Assembly (NCBI GenBank): GCA_902802305.1 | Contig: CADCLG010000018.1 | Coordinates: 1 to 64,000 of the forward strand | Direction: 5' to 3' | DNA from: an uncultured Spirochaetaceae bacterium | GTDB lineage: Bacteria > Spirochaetota > Spirochaetia > Treponematales > Treponemataceae | DNA length: 64,000 bases | Shown here: one piece after another, positions 44,041-51,897 of the stretch | Layout of the letters: every line of letters begins with the position of its first letter | Position numbering within the stretch: position 1 is the stretch's first letter | The notes under the pieces: model-generated | The model's database searches: none | Told to the model about the DNA's origin: nothing | Seen by the model: only the letters and a program-made list of their open reading frames with translations | Position numbers and translations under genes: made by a program

Positions 44041-44926
44041 TTTATTTTTACTGAGACTGAGTGTAATTTTTATATTCAGTCTCAGTAATATTTTCTTTTC
44101 TTGTAAAACCCTTCCGCAGGCCAATCAGATTCAGGCTTTAGATTTGCTTGATAATCAGAGTGGATTTTATATTGCAGTACCCAAAAATGCCGATTCCGTC
44201 TTGCTAAAAAGGGTGTTGCAGAATAATGTGGAAGAGCTATCAGAAAAGGATATTGATACAATTCTTGAACGTATAAACAAAGTTTATATGGGTTTGAATA
44301 GGAGCAGAAAAAATACCAGCGTTCAGCTTGCAATTGATGGAAACATTCCCAGTCAGTTTATACCAAAAATCCTGAATAAAAAAAGAGGCTGGGAAAGTTC
44401 TGCTTTTAGACCAGAAGCCTCGAATAGAAGCTATCAGATTTATAAAAATCAGGATTTAGAATTATCCTTTCCTTCATCTTCTATTGCATGTTCCGGTCGT
44501 GATTTGGAAAATATGCTTTCTACTTATGATTCATATCTTAATGTAACAGAGGCAGTAGACCGCTTGATTTGTGATTCATCTTTGCAAAACGAAGCTTACG
44601 ATTACCTTTTAAATGCTGTTGACGAAATCCGCTTTTTTGCAAATAAACCTCAGTCTTTTCTGACTATTCTTACGGGGACAAGTCTTGACCTAAAGCTGCT
44701 GGACGTCTACGGTTCTTTTAGAATTGACCCTGATTTTGAAAATCAATATTTATTAAACTTTAAGTTTAATTTTAAAAATGAAAAATATCTTAAAGCCGGT
44801 AAAGTTCTCTTAAAGCTTGCCTTTGGTCTTACTAATTCAGAAATTGAAAATCCAAGTTCAAATGAACTAATCATAAAAAATATTCATATAAGCAAGGAGC
44901 AGGTATATAAAATATTTGTTCTGTAA
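44027..44926 (+). CDS. Lipoprotein of unknown function
   Basis: 299 residues. Signal peptide with lipobox-like NIFFSC (Cys 26). The TTG start lies inside the end of ileS and is supported by GGAG 8 bases upstream. The mature part begins with a ~20-residue linker and then GFYIAVPKNAD. No domain was recognised. Two similar-looking halves may exist (predicted alternating strands and helices), but I cannot show a duplication. It is translationally coupled to ileS. The UPRT gene follows 31 bases later with its own ribosome site. Confidence 0.75.
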   Translation: MKKLNLFLLRLSVIFIFSLSNIFFSCKTLPQANQIQALDLLDNQSGFYIAVPKNADSVLLKRVLQNNVEELSEKDIDTILERINKVYMGLNRSRKNTSVQLAIDGNIPSQFIPKILNKKRGWESSAFRPEASNRSYQIYKNQDLELSFPSSSIACSGRDLENMLSTYDSYLNVTEAVDRLICDSSLQNEAYDYLLNAVDEIRFFANKPQSFLTILTGTSLDLKLLDVYGSFRIDPDFENQYLLNFKFNFKNEKYLKAGKVLLKLAFGLTNSEIENPSSNELIIKNIHISKEQVYKIFVL

Positions 44927-44957
44927 AACATATTTTTATATAAAAGGAGTTTAGAAA

Positions 44958-45992
44958 ATGGAAAAAAACAAAATTATTCTTAAAGCAGAAGATTTGGATG
45001 GCTATTTGACTTCAGATGATATGTCTGATTTAAAGCGCCTTGATGATATGTTTAAAGAGACAATGAAATCCTTTGAACCGGTAAATGAAGAAAAAATTAT
45101 TGAAGGTTATGATAAAATGGGAAAGGCTATGCAGGAAATCTGTGCAAAGCATCCTAATATTAAAGTTTATTCTTTTGTTACAGAAGAAGGGGCTCATGCT
45201 GAATGTTCCCGTGTAATTTCAAAGCTTCGTGACGAAAGAACTGACCATCAGGAGTTTATGTATTACAGTCAGCGCGCTTACGAAATGCTCTTCAAAATGG
45301 CTTATACAGACCAGCATTCCGACAAAAAAGGCCACATGATTGTTAAGACGCCTGTAAACTTCCCTGTACAGAATTATGCAGTTCATAAAATCCCTGATAT
45401 TGACCACAAAATTGAAAACACTGTTATGTGTGTAATGCTCCGTGGGGCTCTTCTTCCAAGTATGATTATGTCAAAGGAAATCCAGGAATATTCTTCTCAT
45501 GGATATAAGACACCTTTTGCTCTTTTCAAAATCAGTCGCAACGACACAAAGAGTGAATCTGATATGGAATACATTATGGATTTAAACAAATCCTTCTTTA
45601 ATCTTCAGGAGCTTGACGGCAAGGATTTGATTTTTGCAGATCCTATGAATGCTACCGGCGGTTCTCTGGTAACTGTTGTAAAATACATTCAGAGTCAGGG
45701 TGTAAAACCAAAATCAATTTCTTTCTTTAATACAATTTCAACTTTGAAAGGAAGTATCCGTGTTACTCGTGCCCTTGAAAATTGTACCTGCTATACTCTC
45801 TGGCTTGACCCTGTAATGAACGAAAAGGCTTACATCATGCCTGGTTTGGGAGATGCCGGTGACCGTTTGAATGGTACAGACACAAAGGACGCGCCAAGAA
45901 ACATCATTCAGTTGATTGCTGATTACGGTCACAATATTTCTGGTCTTTATAAATCACAGTTGTATGAAATTGAAAAAGTTGTTCTCGGCTAA
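44958..45992 (+). CDS. upp: Uracil phosphoribosyltransferase with N-terminal extension
   Basis: Converts uracil and PRPP to UMP. The type I PRT loop is DPMNATGGS at 228-236 (usual DPMLATGGS), and the UPRT-specific uracil site is PGLGDAGDR at 295-303. Both are intact. At 344 residues it exceeds the usual ~208 because of an acidic/helical N-terminal region of ~125 residues with no recognised domain. AAAAGGAG provides a strong ribosome site. It pairs functionally with the nucleoside phosphorylase at 12.7 kb, which releases uracil or thymine. Confidence 0.88.
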   Translation: MEKNKIILKAEDLDGYLTSDDMSDLKRLDDMFKETMKSFEPVNEEKIIEGYDKMGKAMQEICAKHPNIKVYSFVTEEGAHAECSRVISKLRDERTDHQEFMYYSQRAYEMLFKMAYTDQHSDKKGHMIVKTPVNFPVQNYAVHKIPDIDHKIENTVMCVMLRGALLPSMIMSKEIQEYSSHGYKTPFALFKISRNDTKSESDMEYIMDLNKSFFNLQELDGKDLIFADPMNATGGSLVTVVKYIQSQGVKPKSISFFNTISTLKGSIRVTRALENCTCYTLWLDPVMNEKAYIMPGLGDAGDRLNGTDTKDAPRNIIQLIADYGHNISGLYKSQLYEIEKVVLG

Positions 45993-46641
45993 AAAAATTG
46001 CTGAATCATTAATTATTCTTTCTTGCATTTGTGTACTTTTTTCCTGTGCTTCAAAGTCTATTTCTTTGATTCCTGGAGCATCGGCTGCAAATGCAAAGGG
46101 AATAATTAATGAATACATAAATATTGGCGATACTTATTTTTCTCTACAAAAATACGACAAGGCTGCTGAATACTATAAGCTTGCTTTATCTGATAAAGAT
46201 AATTATTGGGCTGTTTATTATAAGCTTGGAAAAACTTACGTAGCCCAGTCTAAATGGACAGAAGCTCTGCCTGTTTTTGAGGATTTGCTTGAAAGAGATA
46301 GTCAAAACGCTTCAATTAAAGCTTCTTTGGCTTATATTGACATTAAACTTGGTGAATACGATAAGGCTCTAGCCTTGTATGAAGAATTGAATGCTTCTGA
46401 TACGGCGCAAAGTCAATATTTACAGAATACAATTTCAATTCTTTTGATAAAAGAAGATTTTGAAGAGGCTTCTGTTAAGTTTGAATCACTCAAAGAACTT
46501 TATCCTGATTGTGAAAATATTGAAAAGTTTGAAACCGCCTTACAGGATTTAGAAAAGAAAGTTAATCAAGCAAATGCTGAAGCTTCTGAGACAAATAATG
46601 AAGCCTCTGAAGAAAATACAGAAACTTCTAAGGAATCTTGA
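45964..46641 (+). CDS. TPR-repeat lipoprotein
   Basis: 225 residues from ATG 45964, which lies 29 bases inside upp. Signal peptide with lipobox-like LFSCAS, then at least three tetratricopeptide repeats ([59 protein letters not shown]) and a Glu/Asn/Ser-rich tail. TPR lipoproteins commonly act as scaffolds at the envelope. No good ribosome site precedes the ATG; longer in-frame starts to 45916 exist but would extend deeper into upp. Confidence 0.8.
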   Translation: MKLKKLFSAKKIAESLIILSCICVLFSCASKSISLIPGASAANAKGIINEYINIGDTYFSLQKYDKAAEYYKLALSDKDNYWAVYYKLGKTYVAQSKWTEALPVFEDLLERDSQNASIKASLAYIDIKLGEYDKALALYEELNASDTAQSQYLQNTISILLIKEDFEEASVKFESLKELYPDCENIEKFETALQDLEKKVNQANAEASETNNEASEENTETSKES

Positions 46642-46648
46642 CTATTTA

Positions 46649-48043
46649 TCAGTCATTATTTACCTTTTCCAAAAATTGCTGATATTTAATTGCATCTGCC
46701 CTGAAAGCAATAATAGGGGAATCTTCTTCCTCTTGAGCATGAACAAGGGCCTCATCAGCTTCTTTTAATAATCTTTCAGCAGACATCATTCTAATTGTTC
46801 TGGTAGATATACCAATGAAACTTTTTGTAGGATAATCTGCCAATAAATCATTTATATCTTTGTTTATTGTTTCTGCAAGGGTCAGAGCCTGGTCTACGTT
46901 TGTTCCAATTTTTATTGCTGCAATTGAATCATCTTTATATTCAAAAAGCAAATCCTTAAACTGGAATTGAGTAATCAGATAATCACAAATCTTTTTTATA
47001 ACTGCACAATTTCTTTCAAGACCAGGTATTTTTATTAAGAATAAGGCTAAATCAATTTCTGAACTGATTGCACGATTTAATTCATTTTCAAGTCTTGTCT
47101 TAAAGTATGATTCCCAGCCTAGTCCAGTTTCTGGAGAGAACAAGCCTTTTGGATTTTCCTTTTCAATAGGCATTGGTTTTATATCTTCAATCGGGAGTTT
47201 TGCTTCCACTTTTTCTACTTTTGATTCTAATTTTTGGTCAGAAGCTTCAGGTGCATTTACAATATTTTGAGGTTTTGTATCAAGATTTATGTTTATAATT
47301 ACCTTGTCGTTGTTTATTTTTTCGCTATTTTGAACGCTTTCATTTTCGCTTTCTTTTTCACTTTCATTTTCTTTTACAAGTGGACATTTTGATTCTTCAA
47401 CAAGTTGATTATTGTCATTTATATTTTGTTGTACCGGAGAAGATGCGTTTAATATTTCATTTACAGTATGAATTTCATCTTCTGAATTTTCTTCCAATTC
47501 ATCTTTTTGGAGATTTTCTGAATCGTCTTTATATTCTATATAATTATTTTTTTCTGTGGCATTTAAAACAATTATCAAAAGAATTGTAATGATTGAAACA
47601 ACAAGAATAATTAAAAAGGAAATGCGGGCATATCTTCCTATTGAAGTCGGACGAAGTGTAAATAATTTTCCTGTAATAAGCATTTGTGCATCGTTTGCCA
47701 TAAAGGTTTGCTTATAATCCTTGATGAATTTAGTATTGCTTATTTCATCAATATTTAATTGAGGGTAGGCAAGTAAAACTTCATTATTATAAGAAATTTT
47801 CAAAGCAGCAAAATCCTCATAAGAGCCAATTATTTCATTCAACTGATTATAGAAATCTCGACTGCCAATCTCTTTTTTCATACTCAGCTGCTTAATGCTT
47901 AAAGAAAGGTATTCAAACCTTGTATCTGCTCTTGACTGGCCGTTTTTATATTCAAAAAAGACATTATAGGCAAAAATAAAAATTGAAAAAACAAAAATAA
48001 GGGAAACAAAAATACAATATGCTGTTATAAACTTCTTTTTCAT
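46649..48043 (-). CDS. Membrane protein with degenerate GGDEF-like C-terminal domain
   Basis: 464 residues: TM1 (~8-30), an extracytoplasmic domain of ~110 residues, TM2 (ISFLIILVVSIITILLIIVL), a long Glu/Asn/Ser/Lys-rich linker (~170-310) and a C-terminal domain. The C-terminal domain follows the GGDEF pattern: TGLGWESYFKTRLENEL start, DLALFLIKI strand, GISTRTI strand and LLKEADEALVHAQ helix. The signature turn reads FEYKDDS instead of GGDEF, so cyclase activity is unlikely; it could bind c-di-GMP or a partner. Its start overlaps the MptE-like gene by 4 bases. Confidence 0.78.
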   Translation of the reverse strand: MKKKFITAYCIFVSLIFVFSIFIFAYNVFFEYKNGQSRADTRFEYLSLSIKQLSMKKEIGSRDFYNQLNEIIGSYEDFAALKISYNNEVLLAYPQLNIDEISNTKFIKDYKQTFMANDAQMLITGKLFTLRPTSIGRYARISFLIILVVSIITILLIIVLNATEKNNYIEYKDDSENLQKDELEENSEDEIHTVNEILNASSPVQQNINDNNQLVEESKCPLVKENESEKESENESVQNSEKINNDKVIININLDTKPQNIVNAPEASDQKLESKVEKVEAKLPIEDIKPMPIEKENPKGLFSPETGLGWESYFKTRLENELNRAISSEIDLALFLIKIPGLERNCAVIKKICDYLITQFQFKDLLFEYKDDSIAAIKIGTNVDQALTLAETINKDINDLLADYPTKSFIGISTRTIRMMSAERLLKEADEALVHAQEEEDSPIIAFRADAIKYQQFLEKVNND

Positions 48044-49572
48044 AAAACCTGATTCCTTTTTAAGAATGTATACGCTTTTTCCAATAAACTGCTAAAATCA
48101 CTCTCTTTATTATCGTAAAATCTTAGCCAGGAGATTAATGGTAAAAGTGCAATTTCTAAAATATTCAGGTCATTTATTGAATTAATTTCTCTTTTTTTAT
48201 AAGGATTTTTATTTATCAGATTGTTAAAGTCATCAAAAAGTTTTTTATTGCTTTGTGTTTTTATTTGTATTTTATTTTCAGGAGCTTTTTTTACATTTTT
48301 TTCTAAATAATAAATATAATCTCTGTATGTAAAATTGATTTCATTTTGTTTAAGAAAATCCTGCATTGACTGCCTGTATGCTTCCAAAGTTGAGGTAGTT
48401 TTATTACCTTCTGTATTTAGATTTAATTCTGTCCTAAAAAGTAATTTATCAAATTGTTTTTCTGTAGAAATTAGCTTATCTGCCATCTGTTGATAAATTG
48501 AATCAAGATATGTTCCTTTTGTGTAGGACTTTCCATTAAGATATGCAAAATCAGCGGCAAAAACTTCAATTTTTGTAAAGCCTGTTTTTATAGCAAAATC
48601 AAGTGCTGCAAGCGTTACTGTCCCTGCTCCTGAATTAAGTTTTATAAAAGCTTGTTCATTGCTTTTGTAAAATAATTCTGATAGTGGATGACCTGAAATC
48701 GAAAAAAGGATTTTTCCCTTGTTTTTTATAATATTATTGCAGGCGGAAAAATCAGCACATAAATCACATACAAATAAAGTTTTTTCAAAAAAAAGTTTAT
48801 TGTGTATAAAATGAGAATGAGAAATATTCTGACCGTCAATGCTGACAACAACTTCTGGTATTATTCCATTTTTTAATAGTGATGAATATGCCGTATCAGT
48901 TGAAAAAATTATATATTTATCCCGATCTTCTTTTAATTTTTTGATGTTTTGATCAAGCGAGGAACCTGCCGCAATAACCGCGGCTGTTTTATTACTTTCA
49001 AAATCCAAAGTATAATCTTTATAATTTATCTGGCTGTAAAGCTTTATATTATTAATGATATTATTATGCCAGATTTTACCAAAATGTGCCTGAACAGAAA
49101 AATCCCTGCTTATCTGCTGCAGGCTGTCTTTTATTATTTTATCAATATAAGCCTTGATTTCCATATTTTTTTGAATCCAGGCTCTCTGTTCAATGATTTT
49201 TAGATTTCCATAAAATGAAGGAAGATAATTCTGTAAAAGCAGTGATTGCAAGTGTTCTAAAGAAGTTACAATAATATTTTTATTTGTCGCGATTTTACGA
49301 AAGCTTTCCAGCTGATTCAAAAAAAGTAAATCTTCATCAGATTTTTCAACTGCAAGAATAAGTGCATTAGGATATTTTTTTGAAAGCTCTTCTATAAAAA
49401 AGCCGCTTCCAATACCTAAAATAAGAAAAAAACTTGAAGCTTCTGTATTTTCTGCATTTCTTTCTGCTTCATTCTGTGGGTTGTATTTAGATTCCATTGA
49501 TTTTCCATCATCAAAAAGAGGAATAAGACTACCATTTTTTGCTGATAAGATAGATGTATAAATACTGCTCAT
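48040..49572 (-). CDS. MptE-like / DUF115 protein (motility accessory factor type)
   Basis: 510 residues. An N-terminal Rossmann-like part (FLILGIGSGFFIEELSKKYP) precedes the DUF115/MptE-like domain (AAVIAAGSSLDQNIKKLKEDRDK, VVVSIDGQ). Related Maf proteins in Campylobacter, Helicobacter and Clostridium transfer nonulosonic acids or otherwise support flagellin glycosylation. Treponemal flagellins are also glycosylated, so a flagellar glycosylation role is plausible but not proven here. Its neighbour is a paralogue one base upstream. Confidence 0.82.
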   Translation of the reverse strand: MSSIYTSILSAKNGSLIPLFDDGKSMESKYNPQNEAERNAENTEASSFFLILGIGSGFFIEELSKKYPNALILAVEKSDEDLLFLNQLESFRKIATNKNIIVTSLEHLQSLLLQNYLPSFYGNLKIIEQRAWIQKNMEIKAYIDKIIKDSLQQISRDFSVQAHFGKIWHNNIINNIKLYSQINYKDYTLDFESNKTAAVIAAGSSLDQNIKKLKEDRDKYIIFSTDTAYSSLLKNGIIPEVVVSIDGQNISHSHFIHNKLFFEKTLFVCDLCADFSACNNIIKNKGKILFSISGHPLSELFYKSNEQAFIKLNSGAGTVTLAALDFAIKTGFTKIEVFAADFAYLNGKSYTKGTYLDSIYQQMADKLISTEKQFDKLLFRTELNLNTEGNKTTSTLEAYRQSMQDFLKQNEINFTYRDYIYYLEKNVKKAPENKIQIKTQSNKKLFDDFNNLINKNPYKKREINSINDLNILEIALLPLISWLRFYDNKESDFSSLLEKAYTFLKRNQVL

Positions 49573-49573
49573 T

Positions 49574-51064
49574 TTATTTAATTCCGCAAATCTTTTTAAT
49601 TTTGTTTTTTAAGCTGGTCAGATTGTTTTCTATACGTTGCATTACTTCTTTTTTTTCGTCCTCATTTCTGCAATGTCTTAATGAAATAAAATCCAGTGGA
49701 AATAATTGTTCTTGATTAACCTGACTTTGCAATAATTCTTCTATATGTTCAAAAAGTATTTTTAAAATCTTTTGCTTTCTTTCTTTGCTGATTTCTTTTG
49801 TCGGCATAAAGTATTCAGATTTTTTTTGCCAGCCTTTAATTTTATTTTCAAAATCTTCTGTTGTTATATCTTTTATATTTCCTAAAGATTTTTGACTTCC
49901 TTTTTCTATGATTCTATAGACTTGTGAAAGGCCTGTCTGCTGGCAAAACCAGCTTCTGTAAATTGAAAGAGAATATGAATTAAAGCCTGATTTAGAAGCT
50001 CTTCCTTCTGATGTTGAGATTCTGTTGTCTGTAATCTGACTGTTTATTTCTATTTCGTTTGGCTGAGTATGCTGAAAGCCTTTTGAAGAGCATAAGTCTA
50101 ACCCGCAAAAATAAATTACATTTTCAGAAATTGTTCTTGCAAGCTCCAGTGCAGTTCCACTGACTGTACCGTTTCTTTCTGCTTTTATTGACTTAATTCC
50201 ACAGATTTTAAGAAAATCTTTTGTAAGTCCATCGTGGTAGGATAAAGGTAAAATAATATTTTGTTCAGTAATAGAACCTGGAATGTAAGCTTCGGCTGGA
50301 AGAGCAATTATATTATTTTGTGAAAAATGAATGTTTGAAAGTTTTTTTAAGTGTTGACCAGCCCAAAATCCTCCGTCGCTTGTTAGAACTAAATCTGGCT
50401 TAATTTGATATTTTAATAAAACTGAAAGGGCAGAGGAAAGACAGATAATGAAAATCCTGTCAGAATATTTTTTGATGTATGGAAGTGCTTCTTTTAGACT
50501 TGGACCTGAAGCTGTGATTACAACCGGAACATTTATTTTTTTTGTAAGATCTGTGATTTTTTTTAAATATTTTATATTATTAAAGGCATTAATAAGCCAT
50601 TTTTTTTCAAAATATTGTCGGGTTATTATCAGGCTTTTTGCTTCTTCAAAAGATTCTTTAAAAATTCCAAAAATATTCTTTATTTCAGTTGAAAATAATT
50701 TCTGAGCTGCTGACCAGCATAAAAACTGAGTCGAAAGAAGTTCACTTTCTGTGAATAGGCTTTTTAAACTTTCTTTTGATAAATCAGTAATATTTATGCA
50801 AAAATCCCAGACTGAGGAATCTGGAACTTGAGTTATTATTCTGATTATTCCTATTTTTGAATCAGGATATTTTTTTTTTAATGGAGAATAAAGATATGAA
50901 AAACCAGGTTCAACTACAATTATAACTTTTGGTGAATATTCAAAAGTATTTGCTGATAAAAATCTTTCAGCCTCTGTTTTAGGTGCATATTTTGAATGAA
51001 AAAAAATGTTATCAACTGAAAAAGTTTTATCACCTGATTTTGTATCGTAAAAAAGTATTTCCAA
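49574..51064 (-). CDS. MptE-like / DUF115 protein, paralogue of the preceding one
   Basis: 496 residues. The same layout: an N-terminal nucleotide-binding-like region, then PVVITASGPSLKEALPYIKKY and LVLTSDGGFWAG, and NVIYFCGLDLCSSKG, all typical of the MptE-like domain. Two such proteins in tandem suggest sequential or partnered sugar-transfer steps. The gene begins 14 bases after the unknown 272-residue gene, within the operon headed by the acidic protein. Confidence 0.82.
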   Translation of the reverse strand: MEILFYDTKSGDKTFSVDNIFFHSKYAPKTEAERFLSANTFEYSPKVIIVVEPGFSYLYSPLKKKYPDSKIGIIRIITQVPDSSVWDFCINITDLSKESLKSLFTESELLSTQFLCWSAAQKLFSTEIKNIFGIFKESFEEAKSLIITRQYFEKKWLINAFNNIKYLKKITDLTKKINVPVVITASGPSLKEALPYIKKYSDRIFIICLSSALSVLLKYQIKPDLVLTSDGGFWAGQHLKKLSNIHFSQNNIIALPAEAYIPGSITEQNIILPLSYHDGLTKDFLKICGIKSIKAERNGTVSGTALELARTISENVIYFCGLDLCSSKGFQHTQPNEIEINSQITDNRISTSEGRASKSGFNSYSLSIYRSWFCQQTGLSQVYRIIEKGSQKSLGNIKDITTEDFENKIKGWQKKSEYFMPTKEISKERKQKILKILFEHIEELLQSQVNQEQLFPLDFISLRHCRNEDEKKEVMQRIENNLTSLKNKIKKICGIK

Positions 51065-51078
51065 TTTTTTTATTACAC

Positions 51079-51897
51079 CTAAAAAGAAAATGTTATAAAT
51101 TGGGTGTATTCTCCAATAATTTCTTTTAGGTTTAATAAAATGTGTTTTTTAAGCATTTCATGAGGAAAATCCCGGAGTGTAGGGACAGAAATACAAAAAC
51201 TATTATCAAAAGTTAAAATATTTTGATATTTAAAATACAGACAAAGATAATTATGAATTGTATTTTTTAAGCTTTCATAAAAAGCATTATAATTATAACT
51301 GAAAATGTTCTGACTTAATATATATTTTTCAAGGGCATTTTGAACATCAAGGCAGATTCCATCTTTTTTATTTATGATAGAAGGTTTCCTGTAATTTTGC
51401 ATTATATTAAAATCATTAATAAAGTTACTGCCTTCAATATTATTCATTTCAGCATTAGAACAAACAAATAAGATTTTATATTCATTTTTAAGAATATAAA
51501 TTATGTCAGTTTTTTCCTTTAAATCCTCAGAAAGAAACTGGTAAAAAGGGGAGATAGAATTATCTTTTTTACAAAAAGCCAGAAGTTTATTATTTTCGCT
51601 TATTGTTCCATCCCAGAAAGATTTTGATGAAAATGATGTGATGATTGAGCTTCCATCAAAACCAATACTATTATCAATAAAATAATAATCACCTGATTTA
51701 TGAAATAAGGCACAGCTTGAGATTTTGTATTTTGTGATAAAATTAAAAAAATCCAATTCATGTATATTATTTAAGATACTTTCGCTTCTTTTTAATAAGC
51801 CTAATGAATTGGATTTTTTTATTTGTGTTTCAACAGCAGGATGCAGGTTTTCTTTTATCTGCATTTCTGCTGCCGAAGTTTTACTCAACAATCCCAT
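51079..51897 (-). CDS. Protein of unknown function in the acidic-protein/MptE-like operon
   Basis: 272 residues, no signal peptide or membrane segment. Not recognised. It is rich in Asn, Ile, Phe and Ser, with a predicted mixed alpha/beta core (CALFHKSGDYYFIDNSIGFDGSS), which could be a GAF/PAS-like or roadblock-like fold; I cannot decide. The start codon shares one base with the stop of the acidic repeat gene (TAATG), so the two are translationally coupled and their products may work together. Confidence 0.65.
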   Translation of the reverse strand: MGLLSKTSAAEMQIKENLHPAVETQIKKSNSLGLLKRSESILNNIHELDFFNFITKYKISSCALFHKSGDYYFIDNSIGFDGSSIITSFSSKSFWDGTISENNKLLAFCKKDNSISPFYQFLSEDLKEKTDIIYILKNEYKILFVCSNAEMNNIEGSNFINDFNIMQNYRKPSIINKKDGICLDVQNALEKYILSQNIFSYNYNAFYESLKNTIHNYLCLYFKYQNILTFDNSFCISVPTLRDFPHEMLKKHILLNLKEIIGEYTQFITFSF

